DNA of 64,000 bases, taken from Podospora pseudocomata. Lineage: Eukaryota > Ascomycota > Sordariomycetes > Sordariales > Podosporaceae. How positions within the stretch are numbered: position 1 is the stretch's first letter; the number at the start of each line of letters is the position of its first letter. A program made the translations under genes and the position numbers. Positions 34,676 to 46,560 of this stretch are shown piece by piece. Under the pieces are notes generated by a model. The model was not told the origin of the DNA, did no database searches, and saw nothing but the letters and a program-made list of their open reading frames with translations. Where the stretch lies: the NCBI RefSeq assembly GCF_035222375.1, contig NW_026946363.1, positions 3,596,001 to 3,660,000 of the forward strand, given 5' to 3'.

Positions 34676-36259
34676 ATGGCAGGTGCCTCGGGCTCCTCCT
34701 CCTCCTTCAACTCGTCCGCCTTTGGTGGCGTTCCTCCATCCTCCCATGGCCAGCACTCCAGCCCGCTCTACTCGACCTTCACACCCACTTCCGCTGCCAT
34801 CTCTGCTCTGACGGCAGAGTCGTCGTTAGCACAGAGTCCACTAGGGTCTCTAGACCTCGGGCCCCCTGGATATCACGCCACAATGTATACCAGCCACCAT
34901 CACTATCTCCCCCCCCTCTGACTGTACCACCGTCCACTTGCCCCTTTTCGATCCCCCAATACCACACCCATTCTATACCGTCACAAGCAAAGCTCCGTTT
35001 CTAACCACTATCTCCCTCCCTGTCTTCCCCCCTTCTAGAAAACTCTTCGAACGCACCCCAAACGAAACAACAATCTACCTCGGCCCCTGGGAAGTCCTCG
35101 GCCCTTCCCCCCGCCGCATAGTCTGGCAATGCTCCTACGAAGGCGACACACTAGAACACTACCTCCCCTCCGACACGCCCTCCTCCCCACACTCGCACCC
35201 ATACACCCTCCACTCCCACCACCGGCGCTACTCCTCCCCCCACGAGCTCGAGCTCTTCGTCTCCTTCCCCCTCGAGCCCCACCGCATCCGCTACATCTCC
35301 CACACAGACGGCCTCACCTGCGATGACTTGATCGAGGTCAAGTACGAATTCACCACCTTGGAATCCTCCCTCAATTTCCAGTCCGATCTTCGCCAGAGAG
35401 ACCTAGTGGACTGGTTTGACGTCGACGTCGTCTGGTCTGACGTCCACCGCAGGACTGATTCCTACGGCAACGTCCGTGGGCTGGGAACGATTCAAAGGAT
35501 GAAGCTCTGGAGGGACAGGCATTCGAGTTTTCACTATCTAAGCGTGTATGCTAACCACAGGAGGAGATGGAAAGAGTACCTGGTTGACAACTTTGAGAGG
35601 GAGTTTCGGCAACGGGATGATCGGCATAGACGGTTACAGCTCACAGCCAAAGCCGCGGGGAGTGGGGGGCAAGGGCGGAGGGGGAGCGCGGCTTCGGGAA
35701 GTAGTGGTGAGCAACAACCGCCGCAACAGCAACCTCCTGCTCGCCGATTCTCGGCTGCGTCCTTGTTTCTGGGGTCTAGTAGGCGAGGGGGGAGCAGCAG
35801 CAACAGCAGCAGTTCTTCCCAGCAGGCTAACGGTGGTGCGGCTTCCATAGCGTCGCAGAACGATCCGGACATTCGATATCTCGGGATTCAGTTTTCGAGA
35901 AATGGTAATGTACAGCCGGGGACTGAAGGTAAATAGATATCTGCATTCATGCAGGGCGTTGGGTGTGACTGAAAAAAGGAGCAGTTGCTGACCAGATGTC
36001 TTTTTGTCAAGACTACAACAGGTTCATCGTACGGTGGGAGGCGGCCCACGATGCTGATAGCCAGTTTGAGACACCATACCCGACAGAGACTGTCGAGCTG
36101 CAATCACCATACATAAACGGTCAAGAGGTGCCTAGGGAGTTTACGTTACCCTATGTTAACGGGGTACACGGGATAGCAGAACTTCCTTCACCTGAGCTGC
36201 TGGGGCTTCCCCCAGTAGCGGAATCGGTTGATGGACGTGAATTTGACGGAACACAGTAG
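34676..36259 (+). CDS. Hypothetical protein, three exons
   Basis: Exons 34676..34884, 35039..35928 and 36012..36259 give 448 aa with matching phases and canonical sites (donor GTATAC, acceptor TTCTAG; donor GTAAAT, acceptor GTCAAG). The first ~70 residues are Ser/Gly/Pro-rich. Residues ~70-300 look like a folded domain: KLFERTPNETTIYLGPWEVLG, RRIVWQCSYEGDTLEHYLPSD, ELELFVSFPLEPHRIRYISH, and a Trp/Asp/Arg-rich stretch WFDVDVVWSDVHRRTDSYGNV. A Gly/Ser/Gln-rich segment follows, then a last exon beginning DYNRFIVRWEAAHDADSQFE. No signal peptide or membrane helix is obvious. I do not recognise the family; compositional bias and intron structure support a real gene. Confidence 0.7.
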
Positions 36260-36870
36260 TGTCATGGATGGTTGAAGTTTTAAAAAGCGTTGAAGATACC
36301 CTTTGAGCATCAGCAATTTTTTGTTTTGCTACCGAGACAAATTGGAGAAGTTGAATCTTGAATAAAAGATGATGGCGCCCAGACAAGCCAAGCCGGGAGG
36401 GAGCGAAGCAGGGGTATCTCGGTTTAGGACGAACTCCGGGGCCGAGACCGTTCGGACGGCCCCACTTATGCCTGTCACGCCAAGCGGCCGGTGACAGACC
36501 CCCACACAAACAGCCAAGTCCCGCAGACGTCATCCACGTTGTGAGCCGTTGCGGTGCCTGTCAGCCCACCGCCTTGGTGTTGGGTGGACTCGCCTGATAT
36601 CAGACTGCCTGATTCCCGGCGACGTCCATCAATGAGAACACTTGATATATTCCTTCCAATAACATTCAGCCGTCCTTTTGCAGAGTGGCATGACACCTTC
36701 AAGCCTTGTCTTTTGCCGTATAAATCGCACTCGTCCTTGTTGCACTTGCTTTTATTCTCGAAGCCAGTTCTGAAATTGTATGTGTTTTCTGCCTTTTTTG
36801 ACGCAATTACTGCAGCAAGTTACCGCGGAACTTGTACCATACAGTCAGCTATTTCATTAGAAAAACAACA
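36260..36870. promoter_or_regulatory. Intergenic, acetate kinase promoter region
   Basis: 610 bp between tandem plus-strand genes. No motif stands out. Confidence 0.35.
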
Positions 36871-38336
36871 ATGAAGAAGAAGATCGCCTTGTCAGTCAAC
36901 GCCGGATCCTCCTCGGTGAAGGTCTCGGTGTATGATGTAGAGTTTGGTCAGGCACCAGTCCAGCTCGCAGAAGCTCAGATCAGTGGTTTGACATCACCAC
37001 CCCCCACCCTCAAGTATGTCCGAGATGGGAAGACGGTCATCAAGGCCAAGGAGGTGGACGATAACATAGAGGGCCAGCGCGATGCCTTCTCCCTTCTGTT
37101 GGAAACTTTGGTCGAAGATGAGGACCTCCCCCAGATCAAGAGCAAGGAAGACATTGGCATCGTCTGCCATCGAATCGTCCATGGCGGCGACTACAGCAAG
37201 CCGCAACTGATATCCAATGAAACCTACGAACACCTCGAGAACCTGAACGACTTGGCTCCTCTTCACAATGCAAACAGTCTGGGTATTGTCCAGCTTTGCA
37301 TCCGTGCCTTGCCAACGGCAAACAACGTGGCCTGCTTCGACAGTCAGTTCCATTCAACCATCCCAGAGCACATTCGCACTTACCCCATCAACCGTGACAT
37401 TGCTCGAAGCAATAAACTGCGGAAATACGGATTCCACGGCATAAGCTACGCCTTCATCACACGCTCAGCCGCCGAGTTTCTGGGAAAGGAGCCCGACGAG
37501 GTAAACATCATCGCCCTCCACCTCGGATCCGGAGCCAGCGCCTGTGCCATCAAAAACGGCAAAAGCTGGGACACCAGCATGGGGCTGACCCCCCTCGCCG
37601 GCCTCCCAGGCGCCACACGTAGCGGAAGTGTTGATCCCAGGTGAGCCCTTTACTTTCTTTTTCCCATTTGATGCCACGAAACGGCCCACACACCACCACC
37701 CCCAACCCATCACTAACTCTCCCCCCCTCTCTTTCCCAACGGAACAGCCTAGTATTCCACTACGCCTCCGACGTAGGCAAACTCTCCCCCGCCTCAACCT
37801 CAGACCTCCACATCTCCCGCGCCGAAGAAATCCTCAACAAAGAATCCGGCTGGAAAGCCCTCACCGGTACAACAGACTTTGGCAAAATCACCTCCTCGGC
37901 CTTTTCCTCCTCCTCCTCCTCCTCCTCCTCCTCCTCCGACGACGACGACGACGACCACGAAGTGATGAAGCTAGCCTTTGACCTCTTTGTCGACCGCATC
38001 TGCGGCTTCATCGGCTCGTACTACGTCTCCCTCCGCGGCAAAGTCGACGCTCTAGTCTTTGCCGGCGGCATAGGCGAGAAGAGCCCCCAGCTTCGAGCCG
38101 CGGTCGTGGACCAGATCAGTTGCTTGGGGTTTCAGATTGACGACGAGGTCAACAACAAGAACGAAATCAGGAATGTGGTGGAGGAAGTGGGTAAAAAGGG
38201 GGGGTTGGACGAGCCGAGGGTGTTGGTTGTGCAGACGGATGAGCAGTTTGAGATGGCGAGGGCGTGTGCAGAGGATGCGGAGTTTTGGTCAAAGGAAAAA
38301 GATAAAATGATGATGACATGGCGTGATGATAAATGA
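36871..38336 (+). CDS. ackA: Acetate kinase
   Basis: ATP + acetate = ADP + acetyl phosphate. In filamentous fungi the enzyme is thought to work with phosphoketolase rather than phosphotransacetylase; no phosphoketolase gene is present here. Exons 36871..37640 and 37748..38336 give 452 aa. ASKHA-fold signatures: LSVNAGSSSVKVSVYD near the N-terminus, CHRIVHGG (catalytic His/Arg region), FHSTIPEH, KYGFHGISY, LHLGSGASACAIKNGKSWDTSMGLTPLAGL and FAGGIGEKS. The intron splits Ser257 within RSGSVDPS-LVF. At about residues 305-326 there is an insertion of eleven Ser and six Asp, encoded by (TCC)n(GAC)n, just before HEVMKLAFDLFVDRI. The C-terminus is a short charged extension. Cytosolic; no targeting signal. 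Confidence 0.95.
37909..37958. repeat. Trinucleotide repeat (TCC)n(GAC)n inside acetate kinase
   Basis: About eleven TCC units run directly into GAC units. It is translated as a Ser tract followed by an Asp tract, so length changes keep the frame. Confidence 0.85.
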
Positions 38337-39264
38337 GGGGAAGGGTAAATCCGGGGTTGGTTCCTTTTTGTTGAGAGCGGGCAGTTTGGTAGTCTGGGCT
38401 GTTTTAAGGTTTTTTTTTTTTTGATACCTAGGCAGAAAACCTTATTTTTTTTCCCTTCTGTCAGTCACAAGTCGCACATGCTTCGAGACCTACCTTACCC
38501 CGTTCTGTCGACCCCCTTCTGTCAGATGTCTGGCTTGAGACCAGTGTCTGACCTGAGCGTACTGCTGTCAAAGTTGACGCCCCAGGGCTTCACGTCGCAC
38601 ATGATCTTCGGGGTTATTCCCTGCCTTGGGCATCTTTGATTCAGGGTAGACGTGGGAAATCCCCGACCGGCATGCATCCTTGTCACACACAGGGAATAGC
38701 AGTAATAAACTCAGAGAAATGGTCAAAATGGGGTCAACTGCTTTCATTGCCCGGCATCTCTGCCGCAGTGGATGTGCGCAGAATACTAAATACTAACAAT
38801 TCACTCCTCGCTGTCTTTTCATGTCCTCTTGTCCTCAATGACTTTGACATCCGGCCCAGAGGGTATGTATACCTATAGGTACAACCAAGTCCTTTTGCTG
38901 AAAAAAAAACCCCATGGTGAGCCATAGATATCTCATCAAAATAGCCACCCAAAAGAAAAAAAAAAGTACTAAAAAAAAAAAACCTGGACGCCTCCCATAT
39001 ATGCTGTTCCCCCATGGCCCGTGTTTCCACAAATCCCAAGGTGCTGCTCATGTGCGTGCGACCTCTATAATGTTTCCCCGTGTATCCGGCCAGAGAAAGA
39101 AAAAAAGACAAAATACCACCACCCAAGTATTGGTATGTTTGCGCCAAGTAAAAATATCAAGAATCAGAAGACAGGAATAAACAGCTCAGCTCAGCTCAGC
39201 GCTACAAGTGCCAGCGAGCCGAGAGAATCAAATAACAATGGCCGATCATGGCCAGAAGAAAGCC
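38337..39264. other. Intergenic, convergent
   Basis: 3' flanks of acetate kinase and the C2H2 gene. T run at about 38410-38422 and A-rich runs at 38948-38982. No gene. Confidence 0.45.
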
Positions 39265-40116
39265 TCATACTTCTTGTTGGCATGCTACTGCCATAGCCAA
39301 AGCATCGAGGCCGGCTGTGGGTGTGCGTGCAATAGTGGGCCGACCGAGAAGGGGACCGCTGAGGTCCCTCAGGTCCCACACACCCCCGGGAGAAGGTAAT
39401 GGGGTGTTGTTGCTGAGTGGCACAGTAGTGCTCGACTTGGAACGGCTTGAAGACTTCCCCGACGAAGAACCTCTTCTGTCGCTGGAAGAGATCGAAGGGC
39501 GAGACCCCGAGGACCGAGCCTTGTCCTTGTAGTGAGTCTCGAGATGCTGCTTCATGTTGTCGGCGCGAGTGAACTTCTTGGTGCAGCCAGCAAACGAGCA
39601 TGGCACGGCCTTCTCAGCCGTGTGAATCTTTGAGTGCCGCGACGCATGACCAGATGTGGTGAAGGTCTTCTCGCAGCCGTGACTGTCGCGGTAGCGGCAA
39701 GGAAAGCGCTTCCCTGGGCGTTCCGTGCTTGTAGTGTGTGCCGTAATGTCTTCCTCGTACGAGACGGCCCGGGCATCGAGAACGGTGGGGCGTTTGGAAG
39801 CGGCATAAATTTGATCAGAGTAGTAGTCGTCGTACTGGTGAACGTAAGGGTCCACGGCGGCACCGACATATCGTGGGTCGTTGAGAGGAGTCATGGGAGA
39901 CATGGGCTCGCTGCCCATTTGAGAGTCATACGAGTCTGATCGCAGCAGTTCAGGTGTGTTCGGTGACGAGGAGATGCTCCGGGGACCGTGTGCGTAATAG
40001 GCAGCATAGCTGGGATCTATCTGGTGTTGTGGGTAGTGATGTTGAGGAGCGGCTGTGTCGTCGTCGTTGAGCAGAGAGACTCGGCGCCCGGAGGCATCGC
40101 GCACATGCATGGTCAT
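39265..40116 (-). CDS. C2H2 zinc-finger transcription factor
   Basis: Single-exon gene, 283 aa, from MTMHVRDASG. The N-terminal 130 residues are Ser/Tyr/Pro-rich and disordered (SSPNTPELLRSDSYDSQMG, PMSPMTP). Two adjacent C2H2 fingers lie at about 140-200: CRYRDSHGCEKTFTTSGHASRHSKIH and CSFAGCTKKFTRADNMKQHLETH. Each has extra residues between its two cysteines (CX7C and CX4C). The remaining 80 residues are Ser/Arg-rich and end LGRPTIARTPTAGLDALAMAVACQQEV. The finger pair is of a type seen in regulators of fungal growth and stress (family-level knowledge); I cannot assign the ortholog. It sits beside an exceptionally long gene-free upstream region. Confidence 0.85.
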   Translation of the reverse strand: MTMHVRDASGRRVSLLNDDDTAAPQHHYPQHQIDPSYAAYYAHGPRSISSSPNTPELLRSDSYDSQMGSEPMSPMTPLNDPRYVGAAVDPYVHQYDDYYSDQIYAASKRPTVLDARAVSYEEDITAHTTSTERPGKRFPCRYRDSHGCEKTFTTSGHASRHSKIHTAEKAVPCSFAGCTKKFTRADNMKQHLETHYKDKARSSGSRPSISSSDRRGSSSGKSSSRSKSSTTVPLSNNTPLPSPGGVWDLRDLSGPLLGRPTIARTPTAGLDALAMAVACQQEV

Positions 40117-42312
40117 GGTGACTGTGTGGTGGTATCCGTTGGAGAAAAGATGTAAAGCCGGGAAAGGGCCAATTGATGGGGAAATAAAATGGGTTTGTTA
40201 AAATCCTTCAAAAGGTGGCTTGGTAATCCCGGGGTAGGTGCTGCACTAAACCGCTGTTACCACGGCTATGAAGCTTTCGAAGTAGTGTTGGTGGTGGTGG
40301 CGGAAGAGACGGTAGTCTGATGTGGAGGGGGGCCCCGAATAATTAGACTTTGGAGAAGAGACCGGTTCGTGATGATGGTAGACTTTTGGACCCTAAGCTC
40401 ACAAAGAGAGGCGGCTCAAAGAGAGGGGGAAAGGGGAGCTTATTATGGGAGTCGAGGCGGATGGCTTTCTTGCCTGTTTCCCATGCTCTCCCTGCACTTT
40501 TGGAAATCGGTGGTGCAGCGCCCACACCTCGGGGCGCGCATAGAGTGGGAATCCCTACCCTGCAGCAGGGGCAAGTGGGGTACCAAGCCAGGTCCCCTGT
40601 TGCGCTCCAGGCAAGTACCTCTCATGTATATTCCGATTTGTTTAGATTTGCTCGATTTCGCCCTCCCTCCAGCTCCAAGGCGGCGGAATTGGCAACGGCT
40701 CGACGACCCTGGACTGGCAGAAGAGTCGCGTAGCGAATGCCCACACCTCTCTGCCCACACGCTTGCCCAGCACGCACGCACCGCACCAAATGGAAGCCGC
40801 GGGAGCTCGCAATGCTTTGCCGGGATCCAGCTATTAACTGGGTGGACTCAATGACGAAATAGAGTCTTGCTCCCCCTGGAACCGTTTTCAATCTCTAGAA
40901 ACACACAGACGGGCCCTGGCCCTGTCTGGCCCTGTCACCCTCCGCTGTCTGATCAAGTCAGATACGGGACGCCCACCAACCCACCAACCTCCTCCCTCAC
41001 ACACCCTGAGCTGTGCCTGTCCGTGTTGTTGCTGCTGCCCATCATGCCCATGACGAGTTTCTGTGTTCACTGCACTGGGCCTGCGCCATCTGTGGTCGTG
41101 CAAAGCAGCAATTGCGTCGACATGTGTGACACCACCTGAACGTAGGAGTTGCAGGTGAGCCCGGCCGTTGAAATGCGAGGATCATCGAGCGAGAGGGTCC
41201 CTGGATTCCCTGGTGGTACAGCCCGGGCGCATTCCTCTCTGGAGACAGGTCGATCAGGGACGCGAGGAAATCCCACCTCCCAGTGACGGGCTGCGGGAGT
41301 GCTCCAGGCACTCTGATTGGGCCCCGGTGCGCGGGCAGAGCTTCATGGGGTTTCTTCTTCAAAAAACTTGTGCAGCTGCATCCAAGATTGACAAGAAACA
41401 GCTCGGCAAAGAATGCCGGCAGCATAGCACCCATCGAGATGTCAACAAAACCCCTATTCTGTGTTTCTACTCTATGCGAGGGCACGCGACCGCCGTTGCT
41501 ATCGCTTCTTTGTTGACCATCATCAAGACTAGTTGGCCGTGTCGGAGCTTTCTTCCGCCAGCATCAACCATGGTACCTGTCCCATTTTTGACGAGCTGCC
41601 AAATTCCCGTACGGTGGCTGTCTCAAAGAGCATACATGACGTCAGGGCGGCAGGGGTTTGATAACAGCTCCCCCACACAATAAGGAACCTCTCCTGTGGT
41701 TGTAGTCCTTAGCTCCCCCTAGCCCTCAGCAGCTGCGTGGACGGGACCTCACACGAGGAGGGGGGGAGCTTCTTGTGTCAGCTAACCCTCCTCTGCTCGA
41801 ACAGGGTGAACCCGTGCAAACCCGCCGCCTCCGTACTACGTTCCATGCAGCCTTCTCCGCGAATTCGGTCAACAGGGTCGATGTCTGCAGGGTTGTCGTG
41901 TTCCAGGGACGACGATGAGCGTTACAGCATGCTCGATTCATCAATCGTGTAGCTGGAATAGTACTGTAACAGCTGTGAGGTCGCCAGCCCCATATGCATG
42001 AAGGGACACTCGGGTGCGTCCGTTGTCTCTGACCTTGTCGAGACACTCCGAGGCTATCGTACGGGTCTGATATGGCGACCATGACCATGTATCGAGGGTC
42101 CAACTTGGTGGTATGTATGCCGATGCCCGTTCCCTATGGGGTTGTTGACAATCCGCATTCCTCCATATGGTAAATGCTTCTCTGTGCTACCAGAACCTAC
42201 CACAGACACCAATGATTGTCGTGATTGTCGAGCAACAGCAGGTTTGTTCTGCGAACTCCCGAGCATCCGTGGGGTTGTAACGGGCGATGTCTGCGGGCTG
42301 ACACGCACACGG

Positions 42313-42336
42313 CCACACGACCACACGACCACACGA
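42313..42336. repeat. Three tandem copies of CCACACGA
   Basis: Exact 8-bp unit repeated three times, in a longer CACACG-rich stretch starting near 42302. Confidence 0.85.
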
Positions 42337-45154
42337 ACATAGAAGTTGATCATAGGCAGTGGCTAATACCACAAAACTTGGGCTGCGGTGTTTTGCAGCG
42401 CTCCATTGTCTCCATGTGTGCATGACAGCGCAGCTTCCTTGACAGCCACCTCGCACAGAATCATCATAGTCAAGGAACCAATGATCGGAGGTCCCCCGAT
42501 CATCGTATTCTGATCAGGATTTCTGTGGGGAAAGAAGACTTCGCTTCCTGTCAAGCAGCCAAACAAGAATGCCCAAATCGCCCAAGTACCGCTAGTCCAC
42601 GTGCAATTGGGGGTGTGTCTATCTACAACACTACAACTTCCATGTCTGATGATTTCACGGATCCAAGACCTTGGATCTGATCGTGTCAACAAGAGTGATT
42701 GCAATACGAAGCAGTTTAGTATGAGTATGCTCATATACTCGAAGCTGTGTATACCAAGTAGGTATACAGACTACCTTACCTAACAAATACTTTCCAAGGG
42801 AGTATGCATCTGTCAAGCAGAACAGCCCCCCAACGAGAGGACCCCTGGACCCTTGGAAACAAAGCGGTCCCATTTTCCTTGATGCTGCAAGAAATCTTTT
42901 GAGAACTGCTATCCAAACTTGGCAGATACTCCCGATAACAAGCGAACAAAGAGAGGATCAAAAGGTCCGGTGGGTGGAAAGCCACAAGCCGGTTGGGCCA
43001 GTTCGGGCGCTGCCAGGGGCCAGCCGAGTGCGGGACGCGGGAGGCTCGGGTCAGAACTTGGAATTGGCAGCTCTGAGATCGTCGTCGACCGTTTTGGCTT
43101 TGCGCTTCGCTGTGGCAGGCAGGCGGGTGGTCGACAGCAAGGTCCGACGACAGGATGGCAGCGGATGGTTAGGGGTCACGCTTGATTTCAGGGCCCTTGC
43201 TTCAGGTTTCCTTGGAACGAAAATGTCCCAGCTGCACCGAAGAAATGGCAGAAACCAGTCATCGAGTTGAAGGGTCTTCCATCGGACCCAATGCGCTCCC
43301 ATGGGGATCGTGAATTGCGTGGGTGAATCGGGCCCACCTGACGATCCCCTGTACAAAACAGTACCCTCGAGTGACAGCCAGGGCAGACCCTTTTCGGAAG
43401 ACGTTAGCGTTGTTCAGGGTCGCAACAGATAATAATGACGACAATCGAACGACATCGGCAGCCATCAAAAGTCCAGGGACCTTCTCCGTGAGGGGTACTC
43501 CCCCAATGTACCCCTGATGTACACCCAGCACCAGTCAGCAGCCAGCATGTCCGGACTATTCCCTCCGGACCGTTCCCCTCACTGGAGGCCCGAGCTTTCT
43601 TCGGGCTGCTTCGAGCTCCGAACCTTTCATAATCGGCCATGCTCACCTTGCCGATGAACCCACCAAGCTTGTTGAACTTTGTACTGAGGAAAAGCAGGTC
43701 AACCATCCATCTCATCTCACCTTGACAGTATCACGGACAACAAAACGCCTCACTTACCAACATGTGTCAACCTGAAATATTCGCCGAAATGAAGTCGCAC
43801 GAGCGATGGTCGCATGTGCCCGCTGCCATCGGAATCAAGCGCTGAAATACCCAGCAGAGGTCTCTCTCTGTCTCTCTGGACACCATCCCTGCGATCCAGC
43901 GCAACGCCCAAACCATCCAGCAGGTGAGCAACCTAGCAGCATGGCAAGTTGACCAGGAACAGCCCATTGATTTCAGCTGCAGATACCTCATAACTCCTTC
44001 GTAATAATGGTTGCGTCCAACCCCGCCTTTGGCAAAAGCATCATCTCGCTCGTTCTGAGCGCTCACGCAAACGGCCTGCATGGACACTACCACAGCCCGA
44101 GCAGCCCATGGCTGCAGTATTGGTGTAGGGGTCTGTCTAATCGCAACTCGACGCAAATGCACGGATGAGACGATGTACGCAAAAACCCAAAACGTCAATC
44201 CTTCACACATCGACAGACACACCGGCCTTGTCTGGGGATCGCCATTGTCACATACCCGGTTTAGTCATCAGAAAAAAACACACCATCCGTAAGACTGATC
44301 GGAAAATGAGAATTCCATCGAGGGAAAAAAAACTGCTACTTCACACACGCGGGCCAACAACCGGTGTAGGACCGAACTTTGGGGGTCGCATGGGAATTCA
44401 GAGAAAATTCACGCTCGTGGTGTTCCGTGATCAAATCCCATGGTCAACTCTTCCCAGTAGAACGCTAAGGATTTGCTAACCAATTACCACATCGCAGAAT
44501 CTGCAGGCATCAAGATATTGGGTAAGACGCGCACGCCTTTCCTTCTTTTTTTTTTCTTTACCATCCACACACCCACCTACTTTGATACTCTCACTCACTC
44601 GCACACACAGGCGCGCACACACACTTTTCGCTGAAATGAGTCGATGGAAACATGGAGCATGGTTGCCCCGAGCCTGGTGATTCGACAGGCCTTGCCATGG
44701 CGGCTATGGGGTGACATCTCCAATCTCCAAATCTGGGCAAAGATAGGCAGAGATAACGGGGCCTCTTCCTGGGGTGGTGTCGCCCCAGGAGCCTTGCAAT
44801 TGGGCAAGGTCATTTTTGAGAGGAGCGCACAGCAGCAGACGATGATTTCTTCCCAAAACCAGGACTTGTCTGGTACCTGCCCAGCAGTCGAGTCCTATTT
44901 GCCTTTGAGCATCTGTGGATGGCAAATTGCGTACACACACCGGCGCAGCCTGGGCAGCATGCGGTGAAACATGGCATTTGGCTTAGAACGCACTTTGCAA
45001 GAATCGGTTTCTGTAAGAATCCCATCACACTTTGACAAGGTTGACAAGGGAGGGGCAGGACCCTTGCGGGGTTCAGGGTCAAATTGCCCCTCCTCTTTTT
45101 TGGGTCAATTAAATCATTTCCTGTCCCAAGCTCCTCCCCTCTCATTTTTTTGTT

Positions 45155-45206
45155 GTGATGATAATGATGATGTGGTGTTGTGTTGTTGATGATGATGATG
45201 ATGTTG
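45155..45206. repeat. (GAT)n/(TGT)n microsatellite
   Basis: Imperfect GAT and TGT triplets. A second GAT-rich tract lies at 45797-45824. Confidence 0.8.
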
Positions 45207-46560
45207 TGCTCACTTGCACACATACCTATTTTGTGGGGAATTCTGTCGGAAATAATAAGTTTGCATCATCAGAAACACATCAGTATTTGATCAAAAACTT
45301 ACGATTCGTAACATGCACGTATACGAAACCCAAAAAACAGACAGGTCCGTCTCGGTTTCTCTTTTTTTTTTTTTGGACGTGCATGAGAGGGGTTTTGTTT
45401 GAATGGCGACGTGCAGGAAGGCTTAGTTAGGTATGACAGGAGGAGGAACTTGCTTTTGCGTTTTTCTGGTGTGTGACGAGAGAGAGTTTATTGACCCGGT
45501 CCCCTTGAGGAGGAGAGGAGACAGGATGAACCTAGGTGGGCAGGGTGAAACATAGTGTAAGTAAAGTAGAATGCAAGATTGTTACATATACGATGGCGCG
45601 CAAGGTTCTGTCAACGGACGGGGAAAAAGCTGATCGATGATGTGGGCTAGGTGTGATGACCGCATCGAAGGAGGTTGTTTGTATCAGGGAGTTTTTTACC
45701 AAGGAAGATGGAGGACGGAGGATGGAGGATGTGAACCCTTCCTGATCAAGGTTTTGTTGCACAGGTTTTGATCATCAGGTGCGGTTCTGCAGAGGCTGAT
45801 GATGATGCTGATGATGATGATGATCAGGTGTAGGAGACATGATGGTGGTGATCAGAGGTTTTTAATGGCAGGTTTGATGATCTCTGTTGGGATATGATAT
45901 ATCTTTCTCGGTCTGCTATATTTTGAGAAGTAACGAGTCCTCTTTGTACAAGTAGATATTCAGCAAGTCAAATATAGCTAGGGAAATTCATCAAGTAATA
46001 CTCCTTAGCATCAACAACCCCCCGAAATGAGCATGATAGTTGTAAAGAAAAAAGTGTTCTATCTATCCTCTCCTTGATGTTACTATGTCCCCTATTCCCC
46101 ACTCATTCTTGTGGCAACATCATGGTTATTTAAGCCTAGCTGACAACAACTGAGATGACACCTAGCTTGCAAACCTCTTCCGTGCCTCGAACATTGAAGA
46201 GATCTAGATGGCTCCAAGGTTACTCATAACGGATGCGTCCATACCTCCCAGTCTGCTTCAAACACTACAGGTGTCAGCCTAGCTACCCGACTTTGAATCG
46301 TGAGCGTTGCAATGACTGAAGCCATTTAAAGAATAAAATGATTCAAAACGCAAGCGTAGTTGACCTCTTTTCCCAAAGTGCACTCCCCAGTTGAAACGTT
46401 ACTTGACCATAAATTACATCACAACAACCACCAAATCTGTTATTGTACACATACACTAATCCAATTACTAAATACTGATTGCTCCAACTCCTCTATTCGC
46501 CCCTTCCCTCTTCACCAGCTCAACACAGTCCAACACACCACCCACCCTCACAAACCCAAA

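Larger units (their letters stand above)
40117..46560. other. 6.4-kb gene-poor region
   Basis: No ORF with recognisable homology, no convincing chain of exons and no tRNA or 5S rRNA was seen. The longest frames are 120-170 codons and of unbiased composition. It contains short tandem repeats (42313-42336, 45155-45206, 45797-45824) and long pyrimidine or T tracts (44548-44562, 45361-45374). It could be long 5' regulatory or leader DNA of the C2H2 gene and the 3' flank of PRP31, or could hold non-coding RNA. Confidence 0.5.

Noticed and set aside
40117-46560. Several 120-170 codon ORFs (for example 41168-41683, 42899-43270, 43767-44222)
   Set aside because: No family resemblance, no conserved starts or linked exons; chance frames in GC-moderate DNA.
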